Positions 43,221 through 52,929 of a stretch of 64,000 bases of DNA are shown one piece after another. Under the pieces are notes generated by a model, which was given only the letters and a program-made list of their open reading frames with translations, searched no databases and was not told where the DNA came from. The position numbers and the translations under genes are program-made. Source of the stretch: Spiroplasma chinense (GTDB lineage: Bacteria > Bacillota_I > Bacilli_A > Mycoplasmatales > Mycoplasmataceae); contig NZ_CP043026.1 of assembly GCF_008086545.1 (NCBI RefSeq), positions 1,116,001 through 1,180,000 on the forward strand, in the 5' to 3' direction. How positions within the stretch are numbered: the stretch's first letter is position 1; each line of letters opens with the position of its first letter.

Positions 43221-46205
43221 TTACTTGATTGTTTTTTTGAAATCAATTAATAATGCTGAAATCTTGTTGTTATATAGTTGTGTTTTTACTTTAATTATAA
43301 TATTTTGGCTTATTTCAATTTGACTCTTAATTTTTTCAAAAGTTGAAGCAAAAATTGTTACCATAATTGAACCTGTTTCGTCAGAAACATCCAAGAAACA
43401 CATTTGACCACCATTTTTATCTGTTTTTGTAACTATGTTGTCAACAGTTACAAAAACATCACATGTAATGTCTTCTCTTTGTAAACTTGAAAGATATAAC
43501 AATTTTTCACTGTTTAACATTTTTTGTCTAAATATTGAAAGAGGATGAGTTGTTACATAAAAACCGAAAAACTCTTTTTCATAACTTGCTATCAATTCAG
43601 GTTTATCTTTTTTTATAGGTAAATCAACCTCTAAGTCTTTGGTTGATGAATATTTTAAAATTTGAGCTAAGTTAAAGATTTCCTTTTGATTATTTGCAAG
43701 ATCTTTTCTACTATATCCATAAGCATCAAATGCTCCTGCATATGCTAAGGCTTCAAATTTTTTATCAGTTAGACCTTCTGAAACAAGTATTGCAACAACT
43801 TTTGCAAATGATTCAAAAGCATTTTTAGCTTTTTTATGAATTGCTCTTATAGTTTTGACCAAATCTTGTCCTATGCCTTTAATAACGTTTAATGGCATAT
43901 TTATCATTTGATTTCCATAATAATAAGTTGAGTTTGGATTTTTAATACTTGGTCCATTCATTCTTATTCCAGCAGTTTTAATTTCATATAAATATTGAGA
44001 AGTTTTAACTTCGTTTTTTATACTTCCATTCAATAATGCACAATAAAATTCTGCTTTGAAATGAGTTTTTAAATAAGCCATTCAATAACTTATTATTGAA
44101 TATGCTATAGCATGAGATTTATTAAAACCATACTCTGCAAATTTTTCAATATAATGTCAAAGTTCATTTGCTCTTCCTTCATTATATTTATTTTCTAAAG
44201 CTCCTTGAACAAATTCTTTTTTAAATTCTGCCATTAACTTTTGGTCTTTTTTACCAATAGCTCTTCTTACGATATCTGCTTTACTCAATTCAAAGTTTGC
44301 AACTTTTTGAAGAATTTTCATTACTTGTTCTTGATAAACAATAATCCCATAAGTATCTCCTAAAATATCTGTAAGACTTTTATCGATCGAAAATTCTCTG
44401 TTGTTATCATTTTTTCTTGCAATATAGGTTGGTATATTTTCCTGAGGTCCCGGTCTAAACAAGGCACTTGTAACTGCAATGTCTTCAATTGAATTTACTT
44501 TCATACTTGTCAATACTTCGGTCATCCCTTGTGACTCAAGTTGAAAAATCCCACTTGTTTGTCTATTTCTTAATAGTTCAAAAGTATCTTTATCATTTAA
44601 TGGTAAAGATTTTAAGTCAATTTTAGTTTGATTTAATTTTTCTACAGAAGAAATTACTTGTTGAATAATTGAAAGGTTTCTTAAACCTAAAATATCTGTT
44701 TTAATAAGTCCTATTTCTTCTAAAAAATTCATTGAAAATTGTGTTTGTAAAATACCATTAATTCCAACTTTGGTTGGAACAACTTCTCATAAAGGAACAT
44801 CACAAAAAACAACTCCAGCTGCATGAGTTCCTGTCTGTCTTGGTAATCCTATTATTTTTTTTATAACTTCAAAAACTTGAGGATACTTTTCTTTATATTT
44901 TGTAAGATTTCTAGATTCTTCTAAAGCTTTATCTAAATCTTTAACATTCTTATCACCAATTAATCTTGTCATGTGAGTTACATCATCATTTGGTAAATCA
45001 AAAACCCTTCCACAATCTCGAATAGCATTCTTTATACCAATTGTTTGAAAGGTTGTAATTGTTGCAAAGTGTTCTCTTCCATACTTTTTGTACAAGTATT
45101 CTAAAACTTCTTCACGTCTCTCATCTTCAAAGTCTATATCTATATCTGGTAATGTTATTCTGTCAACATTCAAAAATCTTTCAAACAGTAAATCTCATTT
45201 AATTGGATCTAACTTTGTAATGTTTAACAAGTAAGAAACTAAACTTCCAGAAGCAGAACCCCTACCAGGTCCAACTAAAATATTTTTTTCTTCTGCTGCA
45301 TTTATCATGTCACTTACTATTAAAAAGTAATCTTCAAATCCCATTTTTTTAATTACTTCTAATTCATAAACTAATCTTTCACTATATTGTTGGTTTTCAC
45401 TTAACCCCAATTCAACCAATTTATTTTTACAAAGTTTTTCAATATAAGTTGAAGATGAATCGTTTTTGGCATCTTTAAATTTTATAAAGTGTACTTGATT
45501 ATCATTAATAACATCATCTTCAACTTGTTCAATAATTTTTGAAATATTTTCATTATGTTTTTGTACATCAATATAGTTTTGCATTTGTGCATTTGAAACA
45601 TAAAAGTTTTTTTCTATATTTTCAGTTTCTGTTAATAATTTAGCTTCTCCAATTGCTCTCAACACTTTGTATTGAAAATAATCATCTTCATAAAGATAAT
45701 TAACTTCATTTGCAAAAATTAAATTACTTTCATTTTTAAAGAAATGAAAGTTTGTTTTTGTTATTCCAAAAAAAAGATTATCATTAAATACTTTTTTTAA
45801 TTTATCTTTATAGTTATCAAGATTCTCTACACTAGAAATAAAAATAACAAAAACATCATCTCCTGCTTTTGTAAATATTTCTTGTTCTAATTTTTGCAAA
45901 TCAATTTTGTCTTCATTTAAAACACTACTTGATAGGTATGAGATTCTTTTAAAACCTTTATTATTTTTTGCATATAAAATTATTCTTCCAAATGAAACAT
46001 CAAATGCTGCACCAATTATTGGTTTAACTCCTCTTGAACTTGCAAGTTTTGCAAATTCAGCTGCACCATACATTGAATATAGATCAGAATAAAATCCTAC
46101 TTTAATTTCATTTTTTTGTAAAAAACCAACATAATCTTCAGGTTTAATAACTGATTTTAAAAAGTTGTAGCAAGATTGTACATTAACTAAACTTGAATAC
46201 TTCAC
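43221..46205 (-). CDS. dnaE: DNA polymerase III alpha subunit, DnaE type
   Basis: The 994-residue protein has an N-terminal PHP domain ([16 protein letters not shown]), somewhat degenerate. The polymerase active site shows [16 protein letters not shown] and [19 protein letters not shown]. The fingers include [17 protein letters not shown] and [12 protein letters not shown], and a C-terminal OB domain has [17 protein letters not shown]. Mollicutes carry both PolC and a DnaE; this is the shorter DnaE, used for lagging-strand initiation or error-prone synthesis in Firmicutes. It has no 3'-5' exonuclease domain. Many TGA codons read as Trp or fall between motifs. Confidence 0.95.
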
Positions 46206-46256
46206 ATTAAACCTCCTAAATTATTTACTCTATTTCTATTTTACACAAAATAGAAT

Positions 46257-46280
46257 AAAAAAGATTGCTTGATAGCAATC
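46257..46280 (-). terminator. Terminator of the J-protein gene
   Basis: The hairpin GATTGCT-TGAT-AGCAATC has a T run on the minus strand and directly abuts the stop codon. Confidence 0.8.
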
Positions 46281-46652
46281 CTAGTGAACAACTTTTCTAC
46301 TTTCCATAATAGTTTCATATGCATTATTAATTTTTGTCATTTCAGCTTGTGCTTCTAGACTGTTATTAACATCTGGATGATACTTTTTAGCAAGTTTTCT
46401 GTATAGTTTTTTTATGTCATTATCCGACATTGCTCTTGTAGCTCCAAGAGCTGAGTATGCTTCATCAATATGAGAAGCTGAATTAGACCAGTAAGATTGA
46501 CTGCTTTGTTCTTCGTGTCCCTCTTCACTGTTTTGTTGAAATCTTCCATAATTTCTTGCTCTAGATCTTCCTCTATTGAAAAACATATCAATTATAAAGA
46601 AGAAAAGAAGAAAGTTTAGTAATCTTCCTAATAGTCTAAATAAATCTTCCAT
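46281..46652 (-). CDS. Membrane-anchored J-domain protein
   Basis: The 123-residue protein has an N-terminal hydrophobic helix (LLGRLLNFLLFFFIIDMFF), a Gln/Ser/Glu linker and a C-terminal J domain (about 60-120) with the essential HPD in KKYHPDVNN. It lacks the Gly/Phe and zinc regions of DnaJ, so it is a class III J-protein that would recruit DnaK to the membrane. It is the last gene of the group starting with ezrA and thiI, ending at a terminator. One Trp is a rare TGG. Confidence 0.88.
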   Translation of the reverse strand: MEDLFRLLGRLLNFLLFFFIIDMFFNRGRSRARNYGRFQQNSEEGHEEQSSQSYWSNSASHIDEAYSALGATRAMSDNDIKKLYRKLAKKYHPDVNNSLEAQAEMTKINNAYETIMESRKVVH

Positions 46653-46673
46653 TTAAATCACTTTCCTTTACCT

Positions 46674-46979
46674 TTATTTTACAGCTACTACAACGATTAG
46701 TAAAATAATCGTTAATAAAATTATAAGCCCAGCTATTATTTTATAGATAAGGGCATTTACTTTTCTCTTGGGTTTATTTGCAAGTTCTTGTTTTCTTTCT
46801 TCCTTCTTAGTTCTTGGTTTAGAAGCTTTGATTTCAGAAATTGTAAGTGAATCGTCTTGATATTCTTCAATAACAAACTCATTTTCATAAGCTAAAGTTT
46901 CACTATTTACAACATTACCGTTAAAAACACCAAACTTGTTTTTACCTTTAATTTTCTTTGTGGAGTCATTCTTTTTCAA
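46674..46979 (-). CDS. Small tail-anchored membrane protein
   Basis: The 101-residue protein has a very basic and acidic N-terminal part (KKIKGKNKFG..., KPRTKKEERKQELANKPKRK) and one C-terminal helix (ALIYKIIAGLIILLTIILLI). No family is recognised. No ATG fits; the frame opens at TTG 46979, five bases after GGTGA, inside the last 32 bases of thiI, so translation looks coupled. Confidence 0.65.
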   Translation of the reverse strand: MKKNDSTKKIKGKNKFGVFNGNVVNSETLAYENEFVIEEYQDDSLTISEIKASKPRTKKEERKQELANKPKRKVNALIYKIIAGLIILLTIILLIVVVAVK

Positions 46980-48153
46980 CTAAATCACCATCTCTATAAA
47001 CGTAACGTGTTACACTGTTATCTATAGCATATTGTATCATTTCTTCTAACATTAAATCTTTTTCTTGTTCTTCTGCTACAAAAACTTTTGGTTTTGTAAC
47101 TGGATTTCTTGGAACATATAAAGAACAAACATCATCAAAAGGAAGAATTGAAATTTCATAAGTTTCTATTTCTTTTGAAATTTTGATTATTTCTTCTTTA
47201 TCAAAAGTAATTACCGGTCTTAAAATTGGTAACTGTGAGGTTCTATTAATAACATTAATAGACTCAATAGTTTGAGATGCCACTTGTCCTAAACTTTCTC
47301 CAGTAATGATAGCTTTAGCACCAATTATGTTTGAAATTTCATTACCAATTCTCATAAAAATTCTTCTCATTAAAGTAATTCTGTATGATTCTTCTTTAAT
47401 ATGCATTAACTCTCTTAATATCATTGAAAAATCACAAACATATAAAGAGAAACTTGACTGATTATATCTTTCTAATCTTTTTGCAAGTTGAAAAACTTTA
47501 TCTAAAGCTTCTGGAGTTGTGTGTGGTGGGGTCATGAAGTGTAAGAAATCCACTTGCATTCCACGTTTCATAGTTAAATAACTTGCAACTGGAGAATCAA
47601 TACCTCCACTTAGCATTGAAAGCCCTTTTCCACTTACTCCAACTGGCAATCCTTTTGCTGCACTAATTCTTGAAGTAAATATATAGACTCCATCAGATTT
47701 AATAACTACATTTATTTTGTTTTCAGGATTGTGTACATCAACTTTTAAATGGTTTGTGTTTCTTAAAATGTTTGAAGCAATTTTGATTTTTAAATCCATT
47801 GAATTTGCATCAAAACTTTTGTCTTTTCTTTCCACTTCAACTTTAAAAGTATGTTCTTTTAAAGCTTGTGCGATCTCTAAAGTCTTGTCTAAAATTTTTT
47901 GTTCATTTTTTTCAACAATATCTACTATTGAAACAGAGTAAATACCAAAAATTCTTGTAAGAATTTTTAAAACTTCTTCTAATTTTTCTTCTTTTACCTC
48001 AATTGTTAAAGAATTGTTGTCTTTTTTATATTCAACAAATTCTTTTAAATGTTTTAATTTAAACTTAATATTTTGAACTAGTTTAGTGATAAAAACACTT
48101 CTATTGTTACCTTTTAAAGTTAGCTCCCCATATCTTACTAAAATACTTTTCAT
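46948..48153 (-). CDS. thiI: tRNA 4-thiouridine synthetase
   Basis: The 401-residue protein has a ferredoxin-like plus THUMP N-terminus (MKSILVRYGELTLKGNNR, HLKVDVHNPE) and a PP-loop adenylation domain with GLSMLSGGIDSPVASY. There is no rhodanese domain, as in other Gram-positive ThiI. The apparent stop after EKE is a TGA that reads Trp; the frame continues four residues to TAA at 46948. It makes s4U8 in tRNA. It lies beside ezrA, as in Bacillus, although the cysteine desulfurase gene usually between them is missing. Confidence 0.93.
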
Positions 48154-48163
48154 TTTTTACCTC

Positions 48164-49912
48164 TTATCTAGCTTTTTTGATGATTGTTAAGTTTTCCAAA
48201 GCAAAACTTAAAAGCGCTTCTAAATGTCTTTCTTCGAAAAGTTTTTCACATCTAATAATCACTTCTTCAATTTTTGGAACTTTACCTACATATCTTTCCA
48301 TGTAAGTGATTATTTCTTGTGAAATATAATCTAAGAATATTGCATCATTTAATCCAGAAACTAGACTTCAAATTCTTTCACCCAAAATCGCTAAATCTTT
48401 GGATATAAGTTCTTTTTGCTCATTAGATTCTACCTTGGCTAAATTCTCTTTTGAGAATTTAGCCAACTGTGAATACATTTCATTAATTGGCGGAATAAAT
48501 CTTTCTAATTCTGAAATAGACTTGTATTGATTTATTTTAACATCACATTGATTTAAAACACTTTGTAAAAATACAACATTATTTAACATAGTATCTTTGT
48601 TATCGCTTTGATTTTCAACTGCTTTTGCAGATTTTGCAAGCGCTATTACGTCCTGGATACCCTCATTCATAACTTGGATCATTTTGTCTTTAATTTCATT
48701 TAAGTTTATATCTTTGTTATTTTGACTTGCTAAATCAAGCTCTGCAAAAATTGCATCAGCTCTATTCTGAGTTCTAATAGCATGAGCTCTTACTGTTTCA
48801 AATTCGTATCATTCTCTTGAACTTGGTTTACTAAATGCATTAACTTTTTCAAAGGCTATTTCTATAGCTCTTGTTGATTGTTTAATACTTGCAAAATTGG
48901 CTCTAATAGATTCACCATTAATTTCAAAGAAGTTCTTTAATGTATCATTATGTTCTGCCTCTGTTCTGAAATCTTCTATCAATTCAAAGGCTTTAGAAAG
49001 TAACTTACCAGCTCTTTTATATTGCAATTTTTTAATTTGATTTTTTAAATCAAATCTTATTGATTCGATTTTTGATTCTAATACACCAAATTTTTGAGCA
49101 TATGTATTTATTTTCTTTATATTGCTTGAGAAAATGATATATTTATTTTTTAAATCTACCAATTTCTGAGGAATAACGTCAGAAATTGAAGAAACAATAT
49201 AAGGTATTGCGTCTAATAACTCGATTAAAAATTTTAAAGCTTGTTGAATTTTGTCTAAAGTATCTAAACTCTCTTTATAAATACCATCCTGAATTAAAAC
49301 ATAGAATTCTTCAAATAAATTTTCTATCATTCCTAAAGTTTTATTCAAATGATTTTCATCAATTTCAAAATTATTTAAAGTTAAAATAGTAAATTCATCT
49401 CTTAATTTTGCAAAAATTTCTTTTTGACTTGTTACAAAATCTCTTTGTACTGTTTCTATTTCAAAAGCTGTTTTAATTTCCATAAATATAGTGTGTAATC
49501 TTTGGTTAATATCAGATGTAGTTTCATAAATTTCTTTGTACGCTTTTAGATTACTTATTAAAGGACTTGTTGAAGAACTTTTTTTAATTCTTGTTACAAG
49601 TTTTACCATAACTTTTTGAAGTTCGATTTCATAAAGTATTTCATATTTTGTTCTTCAAATAGCATATTCTTTTTCTAAAGCACCAGATTCTTCATAAACA
49701 ATTGCTACCCTTTTAAGCATGTCTCTTAAAGGTGACTTTTTGATACTGTCAATTAGATCAATAGTTGAAGCAATTGTCTGTGTAATTTTTCTGTAAATTG
49801 TTAATAAAATTAAAATAATAAACGCTATTGCAAGACAAGCAAAAAATACACTAAAACAAATCAGTGTTACAGTTTCTGAAAACATTGTATTTATGTTTCA
49901 TTTCATTAGCAT
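48164..49912 (-). CDS. ezrA: EzrA-like septation ring regulator
   Basis: The 582-residue protein has one N-terminal membrane helix (TVTLICFSVFFACLAIAFIILILLT region, residues 13-38) and then about 540 residues of continuous, heptad-rich helix typical of the spectrin-like EzrA fold. EzrA binds FtsZ at the division site from the cytoplasmic face. Length, topology and position upstream of thiI all match. The sequence itself carries no short diagnostic motif, so the call depends on topology and synteny. ATG 49912 is chosen for its GGGG site with 7-base spacing; ATG 49906 is the alternative. Confidence 0.75.
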
Positions 49913-50017
49913 ATTTTTACCCCTATAAATCAAATTAATTATAGCATATGTAAGTTTTATACATAAATTTATGGATATAATTAGAAAAAGTTATTTTGTA
50001 TAGCACTTAAAACTAAA

Positions 50018-50040
50018 AAATCTAGCCATTGGCTAGATTT
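50018..50040 (-). terminator. Terminator downstream of lipoprotein gene 50082-50594
   Basis: A perfect 10-bp stem, AAATCTAGCC / GGCTAGATTT, with a 3-base loop is followed by T on the minus strand. It closes the lipoprotein array. Confidence 0.85.
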
Positions 50041-50081
50041 AGAATTAGTAGGTTAGTAAATTATTAAGTTGGTATTTTTTA

Positions 50082-50594
50082 TTATTGTGCTATTTTAATA
50101 GTTTTTTTATTAATTGAAGTATAAGTAAATGTTACTGCTTTTTTCTCTTCAGTATATTTTTTTTCAAATTTACCTAAAAATAACTCAAAGCTAGTAGCGT
50201 CCTTGTCACCTTTAAGACTAAAGTAATATTCAGTTACAGTTAATTTATCTGTAGATTCTGAAGCTTTAAGATCTTTTGATTGTTTAAATAAAGCAAAAAG
50301 TGCTTTATTTTTTTCTAAACTTGAATCCAAACCTATGTAAGCAACATCTTTTCCATCCATTTTACCTTTATTTGTAATTGTAGGTTCCCCTTTAATCTCT
50401 GTTGGTAATGTTAGGTCTTTCATATCTGCTTTAAGTTTTTTTTCTGCTATATAGTCACTAAGATTTGAAACTACATCTGCATCTTTTTTTTCTGCCTCAA
50501 ATGACAACGAAGCTACATTCCCGCATGCTACTACTGTAGCACTAGTTGTTGCAACCACACTTGTAGCTGCAAATATACTTAATAATTTTTTCAT
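50082..50594 (-). CDS. Array lipoprotein 1
   Basis: The 170-residue lipoprotein has signal MKKLLSIFAATSVVATTSA and lipobox VVACG. The mature plan is shared by the whole array: an acidic N-terminal helix, a GKMDGKDVAYIG strand, FALFKQSKDLKAS, YYFSLKGDKDATSFELFLGK and a terminal INKKTIKIAQ. No calcium-loop-like motif is present. It is closest to the 50998-51531 protein, with which it shares both the tail half (ATSFELFLGK) and the promoter region. Anchored outside the membrane; function unknown. Confidence 0.85.
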   Translation of the reverse strand: MKKLLSIFAATSVVATTSATVVACGNVASLSFEAEKKDADVVSNLSDYIAEKKLKADMKDLTLPTEIKGEPTITNKGKMDGKDVAYIGLDSSLEKNKALFALFKQSKDLKASESTDKLTVTEYYFSLKGDKDATSFELFLGKFEKKYTEEKKAVTFTYTSINKKTIKIAQ

Positions 50595-50635
50595 ACCATT
50601 CTATCCCTTTCTTCTTACTCTTGTAAGATAAAATG

Positions 50636-50663
50636 ATTATTCCAAATTAAAAGAAAATTGCAA
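50636..50663 (-). promoter_or_regulatory. Promoter of array lipoprotein 1
   Basis: On the minus strand, TTGCAA is followed by the 16-bp spacer TTTTCTTTTAATTTGG and AATAAT. The same arrangement occurs before the 50998 and 53701 genes. Confidence 0.6.
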
Positions 50664-50676
50664 CAAAAATTCCTGA

Positions 50677-50700
50677 AAAAGTCAATAAAAATGGCAATAT
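50677..50700. repeat. 24-bp element upstream of lipoprotein promoter, copy 1
   Basis: These 24 bases are identical to 51615-51638. The core is GTCAATAAAAATGGCAATAT. It lies 14 bp beyond the -35 in both cases, the position of an activator site or UP element. Confidence 0.65.
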
Positions 50701-50773
50701 AGACAAGTTATTGAAAAAAAACAGCAATATAGAAAATCTTTTTGGTTATTTTATATATTTGAATTTAGAAATT

Positions 50774-50965
50774 TTAATTATGTACACGACCACAAGTACA
50801 TCCGTTTTGTTTTATTATTTTTTCACCATCAATTTCTTTTTCTAAACTTTCAACATTTCCTTTATCTTGTAATGAAGTTATATTTTTTTGAGCGCAAGAT
50901 TGTATAAGTGTTGCTGTAGTTGTTAAGGTACTTGATATGGCAAATAGACTAATTAGTTTTTTCAT
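50774..50965 (-). CDS. Short Cys-containing lipoprotein
   Basis: The 63-residue protein has a lipoprotein signal MKKLISLFAISSTLTTTATL and lipobox IQSCAQ, resembling its neighbour (both have CAQK and an N/TSL segment). The mature part is only about 40 residues and ends NGCTCGRVHN with a CxC pair. It starts 32 bases after the 50998 gene with no terminator between, so it is probably co-transcribed. It may be a truncated paralogue or an independent small lipoprotein. Stop is a true TAA. Confidence 0.6.
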   Translation of the reverse strand: MKKLISLFAISSTLTTTATLIQSCAQKNITSLQDKGNVESLEKEIDGEKIIKQNGCTCGRVHN

Positions 50966-50997
50966 CTCATTTTAATCCTTTCTTTTTCTGTAAATTT

Positions 50998-51531
50998 TTA
51001 TTGTGAAATATTTACTTTAAACTTATTTAAAGTTTTATAAGTTATAACTACATTCAAAAGATTACTTCCTTTAAATGAACTGCTCATTTTTCCTAAAAAT
51101 AATTCAAAACTTGTAGCTTCTTTTTTTCCTTTAGCGCTAAAAAAGTAAGTAGTACTTTCAAAAGTTTGTAAAGAAACTTCTGGTTTTAGATCTTTAGATT
51201 CTTGAAAAAATGTAAATAATTCTTCATTGATTGAAATATTATCGTTAACACCTTCGAGTTCCACTCCCAATAAAGCTATTAATTCACCTTGAATCTTTCC
51301 CTTTGTTTTGACTTGAATAGGACCTATAGTAAAGTCTCCAACCTTTGTATCATTTAAATCTCTTTCCACTTTTTTATTTTCAATTAATTCATGCAAATTT
51401 AAAAGTAAATCACTTTCACTTTTTTCTTCAACCATAGTTAAGTTTTTAATTTTTTGAGCACAAGCTATTGTTATAGAACTTGATGTTGCAACTAAGCTAG
51501 TTGCAACAAAAAGACTTAATAATTTCTTCAT
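50998..51531 (-). CDS. Array lipoprotein 2
   Basis: The 177-residue lipoprotein has signal MKKLLSLFVATSLVATSSS and lipobox TIACAQ. It shares with lipoprotein 1 the segments ELFTFFQESKDLKPE, TTYFFSAKGKKEATSFELFLGKM and a terminal TLNKFKVNISQ. No calcium-loop-like motif is present. A conserved 24-bp element and promoter lie upstream. Function is unknown. Confidence 0.85.
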   Translation of the reverse strand: MKKLLSLFVATSLVATSSSITIACAQKIKNLTMVEEKSESDLLLNLHELIENKKVERDLNDTKVGDFTIGPIQVKTKGKIQGELIALLGVELEGVNDNISINEELFTFFQESKDLKPEVSLQTFESTTYFFSAKGKKEATSFELFLGKMSSSFKGSNLLNVVITYKTLNKFKVNISQ

Positions 51532-51573
51532 AAATTTTCACATCTTTCATTCAACTTTTTTAAAGTCTATTTA

Positions 51574-51601
51574 ATTATTTCAAATGAAAAGAAAATAGCA
51601 A
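51574..51601 (-). promoter_or_regulatory. Promoter of array lipoprotein 2
   Basis: On the minus strand, TTGCTA is followed by the 16-bp spacer TTTTCTTTTCATTTGA and AATAAT, almost identical to the promoter at 50636-50663. Confidence 0.6.
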
Positions 51602-51614
51602 TGCAAATTTGGTT

Positions 51615-51638
51615 AAAAGTCAATAAAAATGGCAATAT
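51615..51638. repeat. 24-bp element upstream of lipoprotein promoter, copy 2
   Basis: Identical over 24 bases to 50677-50700 and at the same distance (about 14 bp) from the -35 element. Confidence 0.65.
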
Positions 51639-51669
51639 TGTTAATTTTTTTCACTATTTGGCAATAAAA

Positions 51670-51697
51670 AAAATAATTCTAGTTATAGAATTATTTT
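51670..51697 (-). terminator. Terminator of array lipoprotein 3
   Basis: A perfect 12-bp stem, AAAATAATTCTA / TAGAATTATTTT, with a GTTA loop lies 10 bases past the 51707 stop, with T on the minus strand. Confidence 0.85.
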
Positions 51698-51706
51698 GAT
51701 CATATC

Positions 51707-52204
51707 CTATTCAGCTTTTGGTTGAGGTAAGTCTAATTTTATTTTATTAAGAGTAGAGTAAGTTATTTTTCCACTTGTAGGCACAGCATCTTCATACTTT
51801 ACATCTTTACCAACAATTTTAATAACATAAATTGTAACTGTTTTATCATCTTTATTCCCTTCAGCTGTTAAAACATAGCTAGTTTCTTCATTAGAAACTA
51901 GTTCTTTAGTTTCTTTAAAGTAAGTTCCAAGTCCACCTTTTTCTTTATCCAATGAGTCTATAATTTGACCTTTTATAGATCCTTTAATAGTTACACCATC
52001 AATTTTTGGCATTTCTGGAGTTTTAAAGTCTAAATCTAATTTTCCATCAGCATTTGTATCTAAAGATGCTTCTTTTACAAAATCTTCGATTTTTTTATCA
52101 TCAGCTCATGTAAGAGTTTCTACTTTATCACCACAAGCTACTACTGTAGCACTAGTTGTTGCTACAAGTCCTGTAGCTGCAAATAAACTTAATAATTTTT
52201 TCAT
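51707..52204 (-). CDS. Array lipoprotein 3, with acidic calcium-loop-like motif
   Basis: The 165-residue lipoprotein has signal MKKLLSLFAATGLVATTSA and lipobox VVACG. Near residue 50 it carries DTNADGKLDLDF, an EF-hand/dockerin-like loop. The shared plan follows: GSIKGQIID, FKETKELVSN, YVLTAEGNKDDKTVTIYVIK and a terminal TLNKIKLDLPQPKAE. The signal-peptide-coding region and upstream DNA are identical over 103 bp to those of lipoprotein 4. Surface-anchored; ligand unknown. Confidence 0.85.
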
Positions 52205-52218
52205 ATTGTTTTCCTTTC
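52116..52218. repeat. 103-bp perfect direct repeat, copy 1
   Basis: Identical to 52728-52830 (offset 612 bp). It spans the ribosome site, the start codon, the whole signal peptide and the first mature residues of lipoprotein 3. Confidence 0.9.
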
Positions 52219-52235
52219 ATCTCGCAAATTGCAAG

Positions 52236-52264
52236 GTATTAAAATAATACAAAAAAAAAGGCAA
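52236..52264 (-). promoter_or_regulatory. Possible promoter of array lipoprotein 3, overlapping a terminator
   Basis: On the minus strand, TTGCCT is followed by a T-rich 17-bp spacer and TAATAC. The TTGCC and T run are also the 3' stem end and T tract of the terminator at 52251-52295, so the promoter reading is less certain here. Confidence 0.4.
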
Positions 52265-52295
52265 GATATTACACTCTAAAAGTGTAATTTCTTGC
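52251..52295 (-). terminator. Terminator of array lipoprotein 4
   Basis: A 14-bp stem with one mismatch (52261-52274 with 52282-52295) has a 7-base loop and is followed by nine T on the minus strand, 12 bases past the stop at 52307. Confidence 0.85.
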
Positions 52296-52306
52296 TAAAA
52301 TTAACC

Positions 52307-52816
52307 TTATTTTGTCACTGGTAAAGTGATCACTATTTTACCAATAACAGAACCTGTTACACTCCCCGATTGTTTACCATCTTGAATCTTTACATCAAAA
52401 TTTACTTTATTAACATAAACTGTTACTTTTGTAGCATCTTTCTTACCAACAACTGTTGTAGTGTAAGTGTTACCTTGGATACCTGAATCATCCTTTTTCT
52501 TATCATTTTTCAAATCCTTAGTTTCATTGAAATACGCTGTGATAAATCCTCACTCATCTACTGTTTCTCCCTCGATACTTCCAGTTGTTTTTACATCATC
52601 TATTTTATAATCTTTATCCCATTCTTCAGCTTTAGTATCTCTATCAATCTTTCCATCTCCATCTTTATCGACACTTAAAAGTTTTACTAGTTTTTTTAAG
52701 TTATCTTCTCCGTTTATAATAGTTAAGGTTTCTACTTTATCACCACAAGCTACTACTGTAGCACTAGTTGTTGCTACAAGTCCTGTAGCTGCAAATAAAC
52801 TTAATAATTTTTTCAT
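52307..52816 (-). CDS. Array lipoprotein 4, with acidic calcium-loop-like motif
   Basis: The 169-residue lipoprotein has a signal peptide identical to lipoprotein 3 and lipobox VVACG. DKDGDGKIDRDT lies near residue 52. Then come GSIEGETVDEWG, YFNETKDLKND, TTTVVGKKDATKVTVYVNKV and a terminal GKIVITLPVTK. The mature part is clearly diverged from lipoprotein 3 while the leader DNA is identical, which points to recent exchange of the 5' region. ATG 52816 is used because the upstream extension has no ribosome site. Confidence 0.85.
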
Positions 52817-52830
52817 ATTGTTTTCCTTTC
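52728..52830. repeat. 103-bp perfect direct repeat, copy 2
   Basis: Second copy of 52116-52218, covering the ribosome site and leader of lipoprotein 4. Confidence 0.9.
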
Positions 52831-52852
52831 TTATCTTGACTAAGATGTCTTG

Positions 52853-52880
52853 AATATTACAAAAAAAAAGAAAAAAGCAA
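52853..52880 (-). promoter_or_regulatory. Promoter of array lipoprotein 4 with T9 tract
   Basis: On the minus strand, TTGCTT is followed by TTTTCTTTTTTTTTGT (16 bp, containing nine T in a row) and AATATT; shifting by one gives TAATAT with a 15-bp spacer. It is the same scaffold as the other array promoters with the spacer turned into a homopolymer. Confidence 0.55.
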
Positions 52881-52888
52881 TTCAGACT

Positions 52889-52919
52889 ACAAAAAAACAA
52901 CCTTATATTAAAGATTGTT
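52889..52919 (-). terminator. Terminator of array lipoprotein 5
   Basis: The stem AACAACCTT / AAGATTGTT has one wobble pair, a 6-base loop and a T run on the minus strand, 11 bases past the stop at 52930. Confidence 0.75.
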
Positions 52920-52929
52920 TTTGTAAAAT

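Noticed and set aside
40442-46205. polA and dnaE, like most genes here, look like broken pseudogenes in the standard code
   Set aside because: Every interruption is an in-frame TGA at positions where Trp is expected or tolerated, and reading through in table 4 gives complete family-length proteins. These are normal genes.
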